A DNA stretch of 64,000 nucleotides from Sclerotinia nivalis. Taxonomy: Eukaryota > Ascomycota > Leotiomycetes > Helotiales > Sclerotiniaceae. The DNA lies in the NCBI GenBank assembly GCA_029531795.1, contig JAPEIS010000006.1, forward strand, positions 186,001 through 250,000. Direction: 5' to 3'. A program made the position numbers and the translations under genes. A model generated the notes under the pieces. That model had not been told where the DNA came from. It was given only the letters and a program-made list of their open reading frames with translations, and did no database searches. Of this stretch, positions 43,501 through 54,059 are shown piece after piece. How positions within the stretch are numbered: the first letter of the stretch is position 1; every line of letters begins with the position of its first letter.

Positions 43501-45420
43501 ATCCGGATTCAGAGACCATTAGGAAGTACAGTATTTATCGAAATAAACTGCGAATCCGGTGCTCATTTGTGGCAGCTACCCGTTCGTCGTGCAAATTATC
43601 CATGCAGTTATTCCTAGTATCAACCACAACATTATTTGCAGATACAATCGCATGGCGCCTGCATGGGAACAATAAAGTCTACAACGTTGGAAGCTATAGA
43701 TAGTAAGATAATAGAAAAGACTAGACAAGAAGAGAATAGCTACTAAATCCCGACCAATGTACACTTGCTCGGCTTTCCCGCTGGCCGAGGAAACCGCAGA
43801 CATATTTTCTAGTTATAATACATATATCCATCTCGGCGTAATTATCGTGAATTATCACGAGTGAAGAATGTGGATGACTCTAGGGCCGTAGAGGCACGAT
43901 AAAATTTTCTTCCCGATTTCATCTGTAGAACATAATTGAGCATATTATGATCTGAGTACACTCTTCGGAGAAAATGGCGTCCTCAAAATACGGTCGACAA
44001 AGACCAACCACCCATATCAGCTTGATGTAAAGGTGCAAAATCCTTGAAGTAATTATTGATCCTTTCTGGAAACTTTTGATATCGCCCAGAACGTTAAAGT
44101 AACATTATCTTTCCGGATTGATAAACCCTGTCCTTTTCTCATCCCCTTTTATGGTTACTACATGCATTAATCAGGAACGCCAACATCAGATGTCCGACTT
44201 GAGATGAAAACCTTGTCGTGAATGTAACCTTATGATGCTTAAACATTTCTAGGTACATTGACTTCCACTTGGAACTATTGAAATGAAGCAAGCTTTTGCG
44301 TATCTTTGTGCGGCTGTTAGAGAAGATAGTGGAAATTTGTATATTTTGTCCTTGCATATGTATGCTACCGTGAACACAGCAACAGCAGAGATCAATATGA
44401 AATGACCAATAACTTTCTGGCTGAGGGGTAAAGGATACCAAAGACCAAACTTTCACATCATCCCTTTCACCTAGGGAAATAACTACTTCGCTTGAAGATG
44501 CTGAACTTGTCCCCTAAGCTGTAGCTTGTAATATTTCGTATGACTTCGTTGAACCATGCATGTCATCTTCTCCATACGCAAGGGTCTCATGCTGTGCTGC
44601 TGTAGAACAGTTATTGCTACAGCGGTATCATCAACTTCGTGTCCCAAACTTTTTCATTCGTCTTGGGACTCCGGTAAGTTTGTTCTGGCCGTCAAGTGTA
44701 AATATTCTTATGCGGGTATTGTGCATTTATTCTGCACCGTACGCGTTCACGATAAAGAGGGCTGAATTTGTTTGGATCGTGATCAAAATATAATTATTGA
44801 AGTTTTCGTTTGGCAAGATTCTGTGGCGGGGTAAACGTAAGGTTACGACAATGACGCCAAAACAAGAGCTCCTTTGACACCTGAGATTTGATATCTAATT
44901 CTCCGTTGTGATAGAAAAGACAGGCAGAATTCAATAGATGTCATCTACCTTTTGATGAGTTTGAAGTTTAATTGCTTCAAAGTTATCTTTGGTCGCCCTT
45001 CGTATTCCTTCATCTTAAGGTTTCGTCTCGGTGACTTTGAAAGACATCGATTGTGAAGGTATCTCAGCCATACACGTTCTTGTGCTCTTTCCCAGCAACT
45101 CGGACTATCGCGATCAAATTAAAATTGCGTTGAAAATCCTATTTGCTGGGGCTTTTGGGAGTACAAAATGCTCAAATTCAACAAGGATGAAGCCGCTGTG
45201 GCCATGGAATCGCGAATGAAAGAAGTATCCTAGCCGGCAACCCGATGTTACATGACAGGTGCAGATGCGGGATGTAGTAGAAGCAATAGTCGAAGGAAGT
45301 ATGTTGTACCATGAAAGCAATAATCCGTACCGGTAGGCAGAGCAATAGACAATCTTCCTTGTATTCGTAGGAATCTCGATGTGACACGATATCAAAAGAA
45401 TGCCTAGGTAATTGAATAAT

Positions 45421-45452
45421 TGAATTGAATTGAATTGAATTGAATTGAATTG
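45421..45452. repeat. TGAAT pentanucleotide repeat
   Basis: Six tandem tgaat units, about 110 bp before the left end of the MITE. Confidence 0.9.
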
Positions 45453-45559
45453 ATGACATGAAAATGTAATCTTATGTCAAGAAGGACGATTTCAATGAAT
45501 TTGACAAAGTATTGTTGCTATTAAGTAAGATTACGTAACATTATTTTAAAGCGAAGGTT

Positions 45560-45610
45560 TAACGTAGTTTATCATCGAGTGGCCCATATCATCGAGTGGG
45601 CCACTTCAAA
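45560..45610 (+). repeat. Left terminal inverted repeat of the MITE
   Basis: It contains two tandem near-identical 17-bp units, each starting atcatcgagtgg, at about 45571-45587 and 45588-45604. The single mismatch to the right repeat is at position 7 from the end. Confidence 0.9.
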
Positions 45611-45949
45611 TACATACAAAATTCGTCTGTGCGTAACCGTGCACTTTCTTCATTTAATAATATAATTTTTTAAAATTTGAAACTATAAAATTTGATTATA
45701 TAAATATTATAAAAATCTAATTATTTATCAAAAATTTGAATTAATATAGTAGTTATTATAGAAATAGTTTTTTTGTAACGAAAATCGTGACAATTTCCAC
45801 TTTTTTTTAGAATCTAATAGAAATTTTCATATAAAAATTAAATTTTTGAATAATAGATTTTTTCTTATCAATAAATCTCTTTTATTCTTTAAAAAATATT
45901 GACTAATTATTAAAATGTAAATATTAGGAAAAGGCTAATTTTGGTGTAT

Positions 45950-46000
45950 TTTGAAGTGGCCCACTCGATGATATGGGCCACTCGATGATAAACCACGTTA
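45950..46000 (-). repeat. Right terminal inverted repeat of the MITE
   Basis: Reverse complement of 45560-45610 with one difference; same double 17-bp unit. It ends with TA at 45999-46000. Confidence 0.9.
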
Positions 46001-46669
46001 GTTGTGTCACGGTGCAAAGGAGCCTTTTACCTTAACATTACTCCTCCTCCGTCACCAAAAATCAACAGCCTCAATTTTATAAGAGATTGTACTTGGTCTC
46101 AAAGTTCAATGGTGGTATCTTTTTTTTTTCTTCCGCTCTGTATTGATATCCAAACTTCCTTCTCCATAAGTCAAGTATTGATTGGTGCTTGCATCCAAGA
46201 ATACCTAGTAGGTTAATTGTTCGTACGCTATGCAAATGAAAGCCGTTGATCATACTCGTATCTTGATGATAGGAAAAGATTAACACCGCTTGCCGAACAC
46301 CTTTTCAACGGAGTTTATCCTCAGTCATCTTCACTTATCTAATATCACTACACGGAGTAAGAGTCAAAACATTGAGCGATATGCTTCACTCCCACTCTTT
46401 ACACGCGTCGGTGTGTCATCTTGTAGCCTAGTCACTACAGTCAGCAACAACTAGGCATGCAATCATTCAGTTAACAAGGTTGAGAGGCCTCAACTCAAAG
46501 AAATAGAACTTGCGGGCTTCCTACTTAAACACGCAATCAGGATGACGAAAAATCTGAAGTAGAAGGATCACCACCTACTATAAGTATCGACATTTACTGC
46601 TATGACCGTGCTTCTCCTCAAGAACCAATTTTCTACCATCGAGAAAAGTTTTCCACTCAATACACGGCC

Positions 46670-47395
46670 ATGCATCTCAGACCATTGACCAGGGATGACT
46701 TGCCTTCTGTCGCGGACCTCAGAAGTGAAGCATTTCGGGATGACAATTTACAAACGATTTTCTTTCCTCCCAAGGCCGTTGAAAATGGCTCACTCCGTCG
46801 GAATATCATGTTACGCATACGGAAACGCCTTGTCGAAGCCAGTACACGTTGTTTTGTCTCAGTGAGCGACGAAAAGGATGAATTTTGGTCTGGCAAACCT
46901 GAATTGCTTGGATATGCATATTGGACAAGAGTGGGCAAGAGCGAAGCAGCAAACAAGTGGCAAACTGACAATTTATTTTCGAGTATGTCCTCCTGAAGTC
47001 TTCGAACTATCACCTAATTAATCATAAACACAGAATTGGAAAGAACATTGATAAAAGCGGAAATGTGGTATTCCGAAACTTTCCTTGATCGCGACCGACC
47101 ATGGGATAAGATTCATCACGTAAGAAATTTGACTGCCGATAATTTTGGATCGATTCCAGAGTATTTAGGGTTGGCTGGATTAGCAGTAAATCCTAAGTTT
47201 CATCGTCGTGGCATTGGTGGAATGATGTTGAAATATGGAATCGATTTAGCTCAAGAGGAACAAGTTCCTATTGTACTTGAGGCTTCTCCTGCAGGAACTC
47301 AGCTGTACACGAAATTTGGGTTTCAAGAAATAGGGAAGACGGAAGTGTTTCCAGAAGTGATAGTTGTGGCTATGCAATTGGATCCAAAAGACTGA
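46670..47395 (+). CDS. GNAT-family N-acetyltransferase, 224 aa
   Basis: Two exons: 46670-46982 and 47034-47395, with a 51-bp phase-1 intron with donor GTATGT. The N-terminus 'MHLRPLTRDDLPSVADLRSEAF' is the typical first strand and helix of GNAT proteins. The acetyl-CoA-binding motif A is 'LAVNPKFHRRGIGGMMLKYGID' (R/Q-x-x-G-x-G at about 162-167), followed by 'PIVLEASPAGTQLYTKFGFQEIG', the usual motif B. The substrate (small molecule or protein) cannot be told. Fungal proteins with this layout are common and mostly uncharacterised. Confidence 0.88.
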
Positions 47396-47841
47396 ATTCT
47401 TCTGATTAAATTTTCAAAGGAACTTCAAATCGGGACCAACGATTGCATATCTTGAGGGCTTTCGCAAGCATCGATTTATTACCCTCATTACTCAGTTGCC
47501 AGTGGATTGTGTACCCTCCAGAATTCTCAATAAACCCTGCAGATATGACTATCCAACGGCAATTACGCCCATAGCATTGGGCGGAAGGGCCGAATGTGCA
47601 AATCTTGGGCTATGAACTCAAGCTACAATTTATACTTTGAAGAATTCGTCACACAAGCTTTCGTGAATCCTTCTTCCAGTACCACTGATACGCTCATGCT
47701 TTAATGTATTTTATACTTTACTTCGCAGGTAAGAGTCACAAGACAATTCTCTTAAGCACTCTTTCCATTCTTTCAGATATTCCATATATCTTTCTCTTCT
47801 ACTCGTCTCATTTCCACAATTATCACTCAACAAATTCCACA
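47396..47841. other. Short intergenic region
   Basis: 3' UTR of the GNAT gene and 5' region of the next gene. No gene or clear element is seen. Confidence 0.4.
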
Positions 47842-49442
47842 ATGACTTCTTATATCAAAAAGCAGTGCGAGTCAATCAGCCGCCGTGTCTCACAAGCTGC
47901 CCCTCTGAAAGCATCTTCTGAGAAGAAGTCGTCTACCAAAACACCCCCTTTCGGGACCTCAAACGTGGATAATATGACTCAAGCAGATCAGAATTCCTCA
48001 AGTACACGTGTTTCCAAAAAGGAAGCGTTGAATCACACATCATATGAACCAGCTCCCTCTATTCTCAAAAAGGCGCATACTACATCTATCGAGGCTCAAA
48101 AATTCAAGAGATCTCAAAAAGAACCAAGCTCAAGTTCCGCAGAATCAACCTTTGTCAATACACCTTTCTCGAAAATATCATCCACATCCCAATCATCCAA
48201 TACTCTCCCCAACATCAACAAATCCAACAAAAATGGCCCTGACGAAAAATATCAAATAAACTCTCATCTCCTATTCGAAAACTCTTTCCCAGGCCACACA
48301 TTCATCTCCGTACATCTTCAACGCCTACAACATGGTATATATTCCGATGTCAACTTACATACTAAACACACCCTTCATGTAACATTCGTTGCTTTGAGTT
48401 TCATATTCCATCCTTCTACACCTGCCCATCGATTTGAGAGTGCGGTTATTGATATTAAAGTTAAGGATAAAGGGGGAAATTTGAGATTTTTAAAATATGC
48501 ACCGCATCAGGCTTATGGGAAAATTAGCACGGAGAGTTTGAAATGGAATTTTCAGTTGGGGGCTAGTTTGGGAATTACGCAGGGGCCGGCGAAGGCGACG
48601 GTCAATCCTAGTCATTCGGAGGAGAAGAGTAAAGTTGTGGGAACTATGATGAAGATGTATGTTTTTCTCCCTTTCTTATTTCTTGCATCGTGGTGTTAAT
48701 ACAGGACTTGAAGACAAGGTTCAACACGCAGCACTTTTCACCACTCAACACGTTACCCAGATACACTCCTCCATTTCTCCCTCGAGGAAAACTGTCAACA
48801 AGAATCTGGTCTTCCGCGTGAATTCACATTCGTATTTCTACTCGAGAGACCTAGCGAAAAACAATACCCCCCTGTACATGCATTTCATTCGACATCTAGA
48901 ATTAAGAGGCTTGAAAATCGTATTTCGGAAAAGTTGAGGGGATTGAGTGAAAGAGATGAGGGAGGAGAAGAATGTATGGAATATGGATTGGTCGATTTAG
49001 CGGGTGAGAAAAGGAAGCCGAGTCTTTTTGAGAAAGGCGCGCAGAGATTGGATGAAGATCTGGAGGGGATTTTTGGGGAGCTGGAATTTGAAATTGGGAT
49101 TGAGCCTAAGAGTTTGTTTTTCTTCTTTTTCTTTTCCCTCATTCCTTTTCTTTCACCACTCTAACACCAATCCTAGTATCCAACACCCTCTCCCTCTCCT
49201 CCTCCCTCCCTATAACCCCGCACACAGAAACCACCAAAGTCGCCGGCGAAGTGGGCCAAAAATTCCCAACAGAGGGAACGAGAGATAGTGTGGGCAAAGA
49301 AGAACATGAGGAGGCGATTGTGCATGGACTTTATAATTTTGCGAAGTTGGGCGGTACGTTTGAGGAGCTGGTTTGTTTGCCGGGGGAGAGTGTGGGGAGT
49401 AGAGTGCCGGAGTTGCTGGGTGCTGGGGGTGGGGGGAAGTAG
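47842..49442 (+). CDS. Unrecognised fungal protein, 492 aa
   Basis: Three exons: 47842-48656, 48714-49111, 49177-49442. The first acceptor is an AAG at 48711-48713, not the CAG nine bases upstream, because only that choice keeps the frame open. The second donor is GTTTGT. The first ~150 residues are Ser/Thr/Lys-rich and disordered (multiple SSS runs). From about 160 on there is a mixed strand-rich region ('YQINSHLLFENSFPGHTF', 'VNLHTKHTLHVTFVALSF', 'ESAVIDIKVKDKGG', 'WNFQLGASLGITQGP'), then 'REFTFVFLLERPSEKQYPPVHAFHS' and a charged helical stretch ('RIKRLENRISEKLRGLSERDEG'). The end reads 'HGLYNFAKLGGTFEELVCLPGE'. There is no signal peptide or membrane segment. I do not recognise the family. 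The start is the ATG in a good context; open frame upstream has no further ATG. Confidence 0.65.
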
Positions 49443-52231
49443 GGGGGATTGAAGAGGAATGAAGGAGATGCAGGGGATGATGAGCTGGGGAAATGGAAGG
49501 GGGGAGATAAGGAGGGGAGAGGGGTGGGAATTAACGAGAAGGGGGGGTTGGTTTTGGGGTGATGAGGTGTTTCATAGAAATATTCCTAAAGCTCCTAGGG
49601 CGAGAAGGAAAGATTGTATCAGAATGATTAGTTATTTTTATCTCATGTATCATTCATTGTTCTCTTCCAGCACGAATATTCACTTTTATCCAACGTTATT
49701 ATATGATTATAATTCGCCCCTCAATTAGTTTAACCATTCGATATAAAAAACCACTGACACGTTTAATCTGCACTCATTCGTAGATAGTACTGTGCATTTA
49801 CTCAGTATATGTATAACTCGTAAAAAGATTTAACTCCCCCTCCTGTGGCCACCTCAGTTTTGCCACTCATTGTTGTGTTGGTATGCAGCGAAATTGATGG
49901 AGGGCGCTTATGTTATGCTAACCTCGTGCTAACTTCATGCTAATTTTAAATTAGGTTTGAGATGTGTTAGAGGGCTGATTACTCTTGGTGTGGGATCTGG
50001 AATTGGTATTGATACTCTATCGTGGGTTATTTCAGAATTCAGAATGTGAAGGATGGTGTATTAACAGCGAGTTCATTGCGTGACTTTGCTGCCTCGGATA
50101 TTCGACCTTGTAAAATGAGAGAGACTACTGGGTAAATGGATGGTTAATCAGATGTTCTTCCTTCTCTCTCCTTATCCTGCACCTCCATCGTGTATGTCTG
50201 CCTGAATCCGAAGCAAATGAAGGTTCGCCGGCTACGGTATCAACAGTCACTCGTATTAACTGCAGGGACGACAGGCTAGTTAAATCTTCGATAGATACCG
50301 AGGACGCTAGTATGGTACAATGCGATCAACTAGGACACTCACACAACTTTTCTCGCGGATCTTCCAGCATGAGTCTATAGTTGTAGACGACCCCACTTCT
50401 TCCTCTCCACTTCCAATAGAAATTCGGATAATATGATAATTCTTGGACGATTCTTGCTCATGATTAATACCACCAAAGTTTGGAGCAGAGCTGCTTTCTC
50501 AATCCGGGAAAAGTTGAGGCAGGTGAAAGTAATGTTTTAACACCATGTTATCTTCTAGCACTCCTTTCTACTTCGGGGGTTTGGTATAATTTGACGCTTC
50601 AGCGGCGGTTGCAAAGAAAGCTCCTCAACGACATATGGCCCGGCCCGTGAACAATCTAGATACCGTCTTCCTTCACCAATAACAAATAATCATACACTTT
50701 CTGGAGGCTGATAGCTGCCGTCATATTGACATAAAGTTCCACTCATGGTAAAAGAAGCGCATGCTTGATCCTCATTACACTGAGAATTTATGCAGCAGCG
50801 CTGTTCTTTGATATGAGGCAATATGTGTTCGGCAGGTGTATCAGTAAAATGATATTCGCGATGCTTAATCGAAATGTACAATGCAATATAAACGCCAAGC
50901 AGCTTTGGATTCAACTTGATGTTCACATACTTATGGTGAAGGTCTTTCATCCAACTTATCCAATGATCAGCTCAATGATACAAAATGGCATTTGTACCTG
51001 GAACTACATCAAATATCCCCCCTGTTAACCAATATTTGATTATTGACATTTGCCGAAATCGCAAGCCTGCAGCATCCGTCCCGATTCTCAGATCTAACCT
51101 ATGAACGAGGCACAGCGATTGGAATTATTAAGACAAATGGTCATATATGGATATAAAACTTTCTTGCCCAGTCCCCCACGCCCCCGACATATAAAAACTT
51201 TTGTGATATCGGATGGGGGCATTTGAGGTTGCGCTTGCATACCTGATTGCCATGGTGATCAATCAATTCCAGTATCTAGAATTTGATGAAGTTGTACAGC
51301 TGAAAATGTACATATTCATCCACTAATAATAAAAAATACATGATTTATTTAAACATACATTGGCTCAGGTGATTGTTTGCTCTTGACCACGAGACTTTTG
51401 AAAGAAGCAAATTGCATGAGCACCGAAGTGACTTCCCGGAAGCTTGGTAGGGGATGAAATATCTCTCTCGCCGACCGGATATTTTGAACATCGCCTCAGT
51501 TTGTCAGAGAGAAGAGTTTAAGAAACGCTGGATCCTGATATATTGATCTCGGATGGAACCCTTCAATTACATTGCATTGTATACATGTTGGTTGAATGAA
51601 TGAAACCACAAACCACTGAGATGTGGCTGGTGAAGGACTAATCGGAGCAAACTGTGGCTCATCGGGCTTTGTATGTAAAAGTAACCTCGGAAACAAACAA
51701 AAGTCTTTCCCATCAAAACTTATCTCCCCGACATTCAAGCCATTTGGCAGTTGGCTTCTGTTTCGAATCACCTCATGTAGCTGATTCACTATCACAGTAC
51801 ATACGATTTTTATTCCAGACCTTACATCTTTCTCATATGCTTCAATTGGGTTCACATCCGTCGCAACGTTATCGGATATTGCCCCTTCATCGTCGGAACC
51901 AGTTGAACTACCCGACAAGCTCTCAAGGTGGAAATTTCTCGGACCGCGACCAGATTTAATATTGGTTTAAGTGCATAACATCGGAGATGAAGAAATTCTA
52001 GCCACCAGGAATGAACCACCGTTTCCCCGAGGACTATTCCATCTTCTATAGGTGATGCATGATGATGTTTAGCCAGGTAGGGAAGAGCGGGGCATACTAG
52101 AGAACTGACTTGCCCCTCATCCTTAAACAAAATACTTATATGAAGGACTCAGTACCGTGAATACAAAAGGAGAACTTCAATATGCTTTTCGATTTCCTAA
52201 GTCTCATATATTTGAAAACACGTATAACAAC
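49443..52231. other. Intergenic region with a G-rich tract and a possible coding relic
   Basis: A G-rich tract follows the previous stop (about 49443-49562). The rest is AT-rich. A minus-strand open frame at 51496-51950 is discussed separately. No other gene is supported. Confidence 0.5.
51496..51950 (-). pseudogene. Possible coding relic or unassigned exon
   Basis: An open minus-strand stretch of about 150 codons with protein-like composition ('GSSTGSDDEGAISDNV', 'PIEAYEKDVRSGIKIVCTVIVNQLHEVI', 'ISFDGKDFCLFPRLLLHTKP') but no ATG at its upstream end, which is closed by a stop about 10 codons earlier. It could be the last exon of a gene whose start lies in 51.95-52.15 kb, or a degenerated fragment. 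I recognise no domain. Confidence 0.25.
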
Positions 52232-54059
52232 ATGGGAGTTTCCAATGACATAGCAGCTAATCCTTCTGGTACGACGCCATATTCCGTGGTCGATGGTTCC
52301 CAAGAAGCCACTCGAAAACTACAGCAATTAGTCGGTGGTGAACTTCCCTCGGACGTATTGAAACATCTAGAAGATGTTACTTATACAACTGCAACTGATG
52401 GCACTCAAATATATTTCCCTTGTCCCTTCAAGGAAACCGAAGCCACAGTTGCATTAAAATCAGTCGAAGCAAGCGTTGTGGCTGCCATTGCGGACCTTCG
52501 CTGTGGAGAACTGAAAAGGAAGATCGAGATCAATCTTGAGCAGACTGCTACTTTCTTATTCTCTACCTATATTGCTACAATTGCTGGCATGAATAAACAA
52601 CATCCCGATGTAAAATCAAAACTGAAAGGTAAGCTTCATTGGACGTTGCTCAGAAACCTTTACTAATATATTTTACAGACACAGATTTACTCAAAGCACA
52701 AGCTATCTTGTATCGAAGACTTTCGGCAAACCTTTATGAGACAAAAAATCCCGGGGAATATTTTCATATCCATGGATCATTGGAAGCCGGAAAGACATTG
52801 AACATGATTGGACTGGAAGCATATCGGCCGGATCTTACAGAGTATCGGGAATGTATCGACGTTATAGAAAAACATGTCAAGCAATATACAGCTGCAGAAT
52901 TGGAAGTCATGAATGCTGAGATACATCAGGCTGGTGTAACGGCATTAAAGTGGGAAGATTTCAAAAACACAAGCCATGTAAGAATATTTATGACTCTATT
53001 GACGCTCTACTAAGTTTGTTTCAGGGTCAAACACTTCTCGGCCTACCTCCATGGCAACTTGATAGACTTCAGGATGATTCTCCACCATGTCCATTTCCAG
53101 ATGTGGCTCCCGCAACATCGAGTTCAAAACCCCAAGTATTATCTGGTATTCGCGTCTTGGAACTTTGTCGAATCATTGCAGGACCTGCGATGGGTCGAAC
53201 ACTTGCTGAATATGGTGCCCAAGTTATCAAAGTTACATCTCCTAACCTCTCCGATGTTCCATTCTTCCAAGTCGATGGCAACACTGGTAAACACACCGCA
53301 GATATTGATCTGAAAACTCCAAATGGTCGTGTTACCTTTGAAGAATTGTTGAAATCTGCCGATGTAATTCTTGATGGATATCGGCCAGGAGCCTTGGAGC
53401 GATTGGGATACGGTCCAGAAAAAATTGTGAAGTTGGTTGAAGGGAGAGGCAAAGGAATTATTTATGTCTCCGAAGACTGTTTTGGCTACCAAGGGGAATG
53501 GGCGGGTAGACCTGGCTGGCAACAGATAGCAGATTGTGTTACCGGTGTCGCTTGGGCTCAAGGTCAATTTATGGGCGTTGACGAACCTGTTGTACCTCCA
53601 TTCCCAATGTCTGATTACGGAACTGGATGTATGGGCGCTATCGCTGCTCTAATAGGGTTGTATAGAAGAGCTAAGGAAGGAGGTAGTTGGAGAGGCACCA
53701 CTAGCTTGTGTCAATATGATGTGTTTTTGCTAGGGTTAGGATTATATGGGAATGATATAAAGGCCAAGGTTAGGAACGATCATGATGACCATTTCTTCGA
53801 CCTTAGGCATTCAGATAGTGTGGATGAAGTAGGTGGAAGAGCATTGAAGAGCATGCGCCGAGCTCACCCAGAATTGTTTGACGAGAAAAATATGCAAAAG
53901 GCATATAGCAAAGGTTTCAAGGAGGAGGTTCGATGGTGTAGAAGTCCAGTCACTATTGAAGGTTTAAGAGTTGGATTCGACAGAGCCAGTCGTCCGAATG
54001 GATATGATGAACCAACATGGGACGGTTGGGAAATTGAAAAGGAAGTTGTTGAAGGATAA
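52232..54059 (+). CDS. Class III CoA-transferase (CaiB/BaiF family), 576 aa
   Basis: Three exons: 52232-52628, 52679-52977, 53025-54059. Residues about 260-575 carry the CaiB/BaiF fold: 'LSGIRVLELCRIIAGPAMGRTLAEYGAQVIKV', 'DIDLKTPNGRVTFEELLKSADVILDGYRPGALERLGYGPEKI' and 'GWQQIADCVTGVAWAQG', where the Asp may be the catalytic residue by analogy with formyl-CoA transferase. The N-terminal ~230 residues ('LEDVTYTT...PCPFKETEATVALKSVEASVVAAI') are typical of the longer fungal subgroup, which often has a duplicated half-domain. Members move CoA between carboxylic acids or racemise acyl-CoAs; the substrate is unknown. The start is the first ATG of the frame (52232). Confidence 0.87.

Larger units (their letters stand above)
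45560..46000. mobile_element. MITE related to a Fot/pogo (Tc1-mariner) transposon
   Basis: 441 bp bounded by 51-bp terminal inverted repeats (45560-45610 and 45950-46000) that match at 50 of 51 positions when one is reverse-complemented. The ends read TAACGT...ACGTTA, consistent with a TA target duplication at each border as in Tc1/mariner elements. The interior is very AT-rich and has no coding capacity. The terminal repeat is a clear relative of that at 63387-63432, next to a Fot/pogo transposase frame, so this is probably a non-autonomous derivative of that family or of a sister family. Confidence 0.9.
43362..46669. other. Intergenic region containing a MITE
   Basis: No gene is supported on either strand. 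It contains a GAATT repeat at 45421-45452 and the MITE at 45560-46000. The remainder is unremarkable AT-rich DNA. Confidence 0.5.
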
